A DNA stretch of 64,000 nucleotides, from NCBI RefSeq assembly GCF_018343815.1, contig NZ_CP060791.1, positions 576,113 through 640,112 of the forward strand, written 5' to 3'. Positions 59,547 to 64,000 of this stretch are shown in pieces. Numbering within the stretch: the stretch's first letter is position 1; each line of letters begins with the position of its first letter. A program made the translations under genes and the position numbers. The notes under the pieces were generated by a model. It did not search any database. It was not told where the DNA came from and saw nothing but the letters and a program-made list of their open reading frames with translations. This DNA is from Chlamydia crocodili (lineage in GTDB: Bacteria > Chlamydiota > Chlamydiia > Chlamydiales > Chlamydiaceae).

Positions 59547-62500
59547 ACAGCAATAAACCGAACAGGAAGTTGAGAATTCTCTAAGTCCTTCTGAAGGCCG
59601 CTAGTATCTTCAGAGACAAAATAGTCTGCATCAGGAGAGATGGAGGCCACGCGCTCATTATCCTTTGTGAAAACTAGAGAGAGAGTGCGAGATCCGGGAT
59701 ATTTGCGTATGATTTGTTTTAATACGCAAAGGTGGCTATGGCGTAATTGTCCAAGATCAAGAGATAATTTAACTATAGAAGCTTGAGATTGATTATCAGT
59801 AGTTTTTGACATAGTAGATGTTTTCCTCTGATTCGTATCTTTATTAGTTTCTAAGTTTAAATACGACATTTTCTGCATCTGACTTTTAATCTTATCAAAC
59901 ATATCGTCGCATTCTTGAAGGAGATTTTCATTAATAAGAGATAGGTCCCTCATCCATCGGCAAGATAAGCGTAAAGATTCACTACGTTTATCGATAGATA
60001 AAATAGCATAAATTAAACGATCTTCTTCTAAAAGTTCCTGTTGTTCAGCATACATTTCTGGCCATATAGGTAATTCATAAGAGTCAACACCGTCGTTAAC
60101 ACGTAGTAAAGCAAATTTTCTTTGCCCTTTTGAAGAAATTCGTGTTGTGACTTTGTCGATAATGAATATGGTCCGAATTACCGAACCGTGGGGGAGATTT
60201 TCAAACTCTCCTGGGCTGACAACAGAGAGTTGGGGTAAAATATCTTTAACAGCATCCATAGGATGCTCAGTAAGATAAATACCTAATAACTCTTTCTCTT
60301 TCTTAAGTATTTCTTTTTTTGATCTAGGAACAACATTTGTAACTGGAGTTAACGCTACAGGATGTTCTTGATGCATAGTATTTAAAGAAAAGAATGTCAT
60401 AACTCCGGTAGCAGCTTCTTTCTTCTCTTTGGATATTGTGTCATAGAGAGTTTCTAAAGTGGCTTGAGCAATGTCTCTATCAGGCTCAAAAACATCGAAA
60501 CATCCCGCATCGATTAAGTTTTCTGTGTGCTTCTTGGTGACCTTCTTTAAATCAGAACGTTGGATAAAATCTTGAATGCTTTGATATGGCCCGCGTTTCT
60601 CTCTTTCTTCAACGATACTTTCTACAAGGCCCTTACCTATACCTCGAATGGCTCCCATAGCAAAACGAATACCTCTATCTGTAGCAACAAAGTTTGTTCC
60701 GGACTCATTAATGTCAGGAGGGAGGATACAGATATCCATACTATGTGCTTCGTGAATGAGTTTCCCTACTTTCTCAATATCATCAGAGTCGCAGGTAAGA
60801 AGAGCTGCTAACCATTCTTTAGGGTAGTTTGCTTTAAGATATGCAGTTGTATAGGTAATTAATCCATAAGCAGCTGCATGGGACTTGTTAAAGCCGTAGG
60901 AAGCAAATTTTTCCATTTTATCAAAAATGGTTGTTGCTAAATCTGCGTTGATACCATTTTTGCATGCGCGTTCACAAAACTTTGTACGCTCTTGAAGCAT
61001 CTGTTTAATATCTTTTTTCCCCATGGCACGACGTAAGACATCACCTTCCCCTAGGGAATAGCTTGCTAGGGATCCGGCAATTTGCATAACCTGCTCTTGG
61101 TAAACCATAATGCCGTAGGTTTCTTTGAGAATAGACTCCATAAGAGGGTGATCGTATTCTATGATTTCTTTGCCATGCTTTCGATTAATGAAGGAGGGAA
61201 TCATATCCATAGGGCCAGGACGATATAAAGCACCTATAGCGATGATTTCTTCGAAGGAATCGGGGCGAAGATTTTTTGCTAACTCCTGCATTCCTTTAGA
61301 TTCCATTTGGAATATCCCCATTGTCTTACCTTGATGCAAAAGAGCAAATGTTGTTTTATCATCCAAAGGAAGAGAGGCCATTTCTAATAACTTGCCGGTT
61401 TTCTTTTGGATTGCGTGAATAGCAATATGGATACTCGTTAAAGTTTTTAATCCCAGGAAGTCCACTTTAAGCATTCCCACACTTTCCACAGGTTTCATGG
61501 AAAATTGTGTGGTAATCATTGTAGAATCTTTAGAAATACAGATAGGGATATGATTAGTTAAACGATCTCCACAGATAATGACTCCAGCAGCATGTACCCC
61601 TGTATTGCGGATAGATCCTTCTAGATGCATCGCCATATCAATAACCTGAGCAGCCTCAGAATCATTGGTGTACAACTCATTTAGATGAGGATCTGTTTCC
61701 AAAGCTTTTGCTAATGTAGTATTAAGTTCTGGAATATGTTTGGCGATGTGGTTAACTTTAGAAAGAGAAACGTCTAAAGTCCTCCCCACATCTTTCACAG
61801 CCATTTTGGCTTTCATAGTTCCAAACGTAATAATCTGAGCTACGTTATCTTTTCCATGGCGTTCTGTCGCATAATTGATAACGCGTTCTCGCCCTGCCAT
61901 ACAAATATCAATATCGATATCGGGATAGGATAAACGCTCGGGATTAATAAATCTTTCAAAGAACAGATCGAAGCGGATAGGTTCTATTTCTGTGATTCCT
62001 AGTAAGAATAACATGACAGATCCTGCTCCAGAACCTCGTCCAGGGCCTACAGGGATTCCATTATCTTTTGCCCAACGAATAATATCCCAAACAATAAGGA
62101 GGTAGTCACACATCCCTTTAGGGATGATAATTGACATTTCCATTTCCAAGCGTTCTTTAACTAATTCTAAAGGATCTCTATCAGGAAATTTTTTAGAGAT
62201 ATGACTAAGTTGTTCCAGATTATATTTTGTAGATAATCCTTGTTCGCAAAGCTCGCGAAGAAAAGCTGAAGAAGCTTCGTAACGTTCTTCTTCCGTATAT
62301 GTTTGTTTTTCTTTAAGAAACTCAGGAACGTAAATAGGGTAGTGCTTATTCGAAAGATTCAATTTAAGATTACATTTATCTGCAACTTCTAAAGTATTGG
62401 AGATTGTTTCTGGATGATCAGCAAACAAAATTGCCATTTCTTCTGGAGATTTAAAATAATATTCTCTACTGCGAAACACTTTTCTCTTCGGATTGGGGAT

Positions 62501-63271
62501 ATATGTATTTTGTTTTGCAATCCTTATTGTTTCCCCTAGTTGTACATTAATAAGAATCTCATGCGCCAACCAGTCATTGGGGTGGATGTAATGAATATCA
62601 TTAGTAGCTACTGAACGAATTCCTAAATGCTCACTGGTTTTTAATAGAGCCTGATTAACTTTTATTTGAGCCTCGACAAATTGATGATACTCGTGTTTTA
62701 ACCATTCTTCTCCCAAGGAGACAATTTTCTCCTCAGGCATTTTATGAAGTTGGATTTCGCTATAGAAGTCATCACCAAATAGGTTTTGATACCAGCGGAG
62801 ATCTTTTTCAAGAGCTTCTTCAGATTCTAAAGCAGCTTGAGCTACAGAGCCAGATAGACAGGCAGATAGACAAATAAGACCCTCAGAATATTGACTGAGA
62901 AGTTCTCTATCTATTCTAGGGAAATAATAAAAGCCTTCAGTGAATGCTAGGGAAGACAATAAGCAGAGATTGCGATATCCCTGTTCATTTTTACATAAAA
63001 GAATGAGATGATTTGCTACGCGGCTTTTTTTCTCTTTTTTCTTATCGAAACGTGAAGTCGGAGCCACATAAATTTCACAACCAATGATAGGCTTAATGTC
63101 GTTTTGTTGACACTCTTTATAAAATTCAATAGCCCCGTATAAATTTCCATGATCTGTTAATGCTAGAGAAGGAATTTGATATTCCTTTGCCTTTGCTACG
63201 AAGCTCTTAATCGAGCTTGTAGCATCTAGAATGGAATATTGAGAATGACAGTGAAGAGGTATCCAAGTCAC
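59543..63271 (-). CDS. dnaE: DNA polymerase III alpha subunit
   Basis: The 1242-residue replicative polymerase. PHP domain at the N-terminus (HCHSQYSILDA, DHGNLYGAIEFYKECQ), then the polymerase palm with GPGRGSGAGS and the catalytic PDIDIDICM, the fingers, a helix-hairpin-helix region and an OB domain near the C-terminus. The start is a GTG at 63271, with GAGGG 7 bases upstream. Full length for DnaE1. It follows uhpC by 25 bases on the same strand. It corresponds to CT545. Confidence 0.96.
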   Translation of the reverse strand: MTWIPLHCHSQYSILDATSSIKSFVAKAKEYQIPSLALTDHGNLYGAIEFYKECQQNDIKPIIGCEIYVAPTSRFDKKKEKKSRVANHLILLCKNEQGYRNLCLLSSLAFTEGFYYFPRIDRELLSQYSEGLICLSACLSGSVAQAALESEEALEKDLRWYQNLFGDDFYSEIQLHKMPEEKIVSLGEEWLKHEYHQFVEAQIKVNQALLKTSEHLGIRSVATNDIHYIHPNDWLAHEILINVQLGETIRIAKQNTYIPNPKRKVFRSREYYFKSPEEMAILFADHPETISNTLEVADKCNLKLNLSNKHYPIYVPEFLKEKQTYTEEERYEASSAFLRELCEQGLSTKYNLEQLSHISKKFPDRDPLELVKERLEMEMSIIIPKGMCDYLLIVWDIIRWAKDNGIPVGPGRGSGAGSVMLFLLGITEIEPIRFDLFFERFINPERLSYPDIDIDICMAGRERVINYATERHGKDNVAQIITFGTMKAKMAVKDVGRTLDVSLSKVNHIAKHIPELNTTLAKALETDPHLNELYTNDSEAAQVIDMAMHLEGSIRNTGVHAAGVIICGDRLTNHIPICISKDSTMITTQFSMKPVESVGMLKVDFLGLKTLTSIHIAIHAIQKKTGKLLEMASLPLDDKTTFALLHQGKTMGIFQMESKGMQELAKNLRPDSFEEIIAIGALYRPGPMDMIPSFINRKHGKEIIEYDHPLMESILKETYGIMVYQEQVMQIAGSLASYSLGEGDVLRRAMGKKDIKQMLQERTKFCERACKNGINADLATTIFDKMEKFASYGFNKSHAAAYGLITYTTAYLKANYPKEWLAALLTCDSDDIEKVGKLIHEAHSMDICILPPDINESGTNFVATDRGIRFAMGAIRGIGKGLVESIVEEREKRGPYQSIQDFIQRSDLKKVTKKHTENLIDAGCFDVFEPDRDIAQATLETLYDTISKEKKEAATGVMTFFSLNTMHQEHPVALTPVTNVVPRSKKEILKKEKELLGIYLTEHPMDAVKDILPQLSVVSPGEFENLPHGSVIRTIFIIDKVTTRISSKGQRKFALLRVNDGVDSYELPIWPEMYAEQQELLEEDRLIYAILSIDKRSESLRLSCRWMRDLSLINENLLQECDDMFDKIKSQMQKMSYLNLETNKDTNQRKTSTMSKTTDNQSQASIVKLSLDLGQLRHSHLCVLKQIIRKYPGSRTLSLVFTKDNERVASISPDADYFVSEDTSGLQKDLENSQLPVRFIAV

Positions 63272-63296
63272 TAGTAATCCCTCGTGTCAACCCACA

Positions 63297-64000
63297 TTAC
63301 TTTTTAGTTTGTAAACTTCTCTCGGAGGCATTCCATGTAGGAAGGAATAAAACCAAAGCAATTAAAGCACAACCTAGAAGAGCAATGAAGAAACCTCTCC
63401 AGCCCCAATCTTGTGCGATTTTCCCTAAAGGATAGCCCGCAAATGCTGCTCCAAAATAAGCAAACCAACCTGCGAAACCACTAGCGGTCCCAGCAGCTTT
63501 TTTATGAGATAATTCCGCAGCCGCTAAACCAATCATCATTTGAGGCCCAAATAGGAAGAAACCAATGACGAAGAGTAAGGTGCCGTCTAACCACCACATA
63601 TCTTGATTTCGACCATACCACATGCCTAAAATTGAAAATAATAATCCTAAAGAAAATACAACATTCATCGGACCGCGCTTGCCCTTGGAAATCTTATCAG
63701 ATAACCATCCGGCAATTAACATACCGAAAAGCCCACCGATTTCAAATAGAGAAACGCAGAAATTAGCTTTAACAGCAACGTAACGTTTTGTCTCAATCAA
63801 GAATAACGCGCTCCAATCATTTACAGCCATACGAACAACGTAAATGAAAAATGAAGCAAAAGATAGTAACCAGATCCACTTGTTCTTCAGAACATAGGTA
63901 AAGAGAATTTCTTTAGTAGATAATTCTTTTTCAGCTTCTTCTTCTAAAATATCTGCCGTTGTTTCTTCATGCTTATGAGACTCCTGTTCTTTCCTATGTT
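63297..64000 (-). CDS. uhpC: Hexose-phosphate transporter UhpC, N-terminus outside window
   Basis: The visible 234 codons are the C-terminal half of an MFS transporter of the organophosphate:phosphate antiporter family. The frame is open to the right edge. Order: the hydrophilic central loop (Glu/Lys/His-rich), then six membrane segments with GGLFGMLIAGWLSDKISKG, the cytoplasmic loop signature of the family. Chlamydial UhpC imports glucose-6-phosphate from the host. It corresponds to CT544. Confidence 0.9.
   Translation of the reverse strand, partial: HRKEQESHKHEETTADILEEEAEKELSTKEILFTYVLKNKWIWLLSFASFFIYVVRMAVNDWSALFLIETKRYVAVKANFCVSLFEIGGLFGMLIAGWLSDKISKGKRGPMNVVFSLGLLFSILGMWYGRNQDMWWLDGTLLFVIGFFLFGPQMMIGLAAAELSHKKAAGTASGFAGWFAYFGAAFAGYPLGKIAQDWGWRGFFIALLGCALIALVLFLPTWNASERSLQTKK

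Overview
The window is chromosomal DNA of a Chlamydia, most likely from the former Chlamydophila group (psittaci, abortus, felis, caviae and relatives). The evidence is a complete MOMP gene (ompA), a chlamydial type III secretion (T3S) operon beginning with an Scc4-like chaperone, chlamydial-type topoisomerase IV, PBP2 and McsAB, AT-rich intergenic DNA, and gene order that matches the C. trachomatis CT652.1-CT693 block followed by an inverted CT553-CT544 block. I cannot fix the species. CT numbers are C. trachomatis counterparts recalled from memory, not search results.

Layout. 1-0.9 kb: the C-terminal end of a probable T3S effector, then a small gene behind a sigma54-type promoter. 0.9-3 kb (minus): lptB, an LptC-like gene and kdsA, for LPS core supply and export. 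3-9 kb: tRNA-Arg with a strong promoter; khpA, an rluD-type pseudouridine synthase, two small genes, and parC/parE on the minus strand. 9.4-23.5 kb (plus): hemA, then the T3S operon scc4, cdsD, cdsE, cdsF, cdsG, a CT668-like gene, cdsN, cdsO, cdsP, cdsQ, pkn5 and cdsC, closed by a strong terminator. 23.6-29.2 kb: tRNA-Thr, a possible small RNA, mcsB/mcsA, tRNA-Lys, tRNA-Glu, frr, pyrH, tsf, rpsB and tRNA-Gly. 29.4-34.5 kb: ompA and pbp2 diverge from an AT-rich 0.6-kb region. 34.5-40.7 kb: a TPR gene behind a second sigma54-type promoter, then sufBCDS. 40.7-42.3 kb (minus): a poorly conserved cluster with a degenerate polysaccharide-deacetylase-like protein. 42.5-48.6 kb: parB, dppF/dppD, a PhoU-like gene with pit, and pgk. 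48.6-53 kb: a three-gene block with effector features. 53-64 kb: an RsmB-type methyltransferase, a secreted protein, dacF, rsbW, LptE-like and BamD-like lipoproteins, an exported protein, dnaE and a partial uhpC.

How it fits together. The T3S operon encodes the needle, chaperones, ATPase with stalk, C-ring, basal body and secretin. The genes at 49.0-53.0 kb, and probably the fragment at the left edge, look like substrates. Envelope biology recurs in MOMP, PBP2, DacF, the Lpt-like genes and the BamD-like lipoprotein. The least explained items are the SINC/TmeA-locus effector candidate (49.05-50.5 kb), the sigma54-type promoters, two possible small RNAs (10.5 and 24.0 kb) and the deacetylase-like cluster. 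I see no insertion sequence, prophage or CRISPR array.
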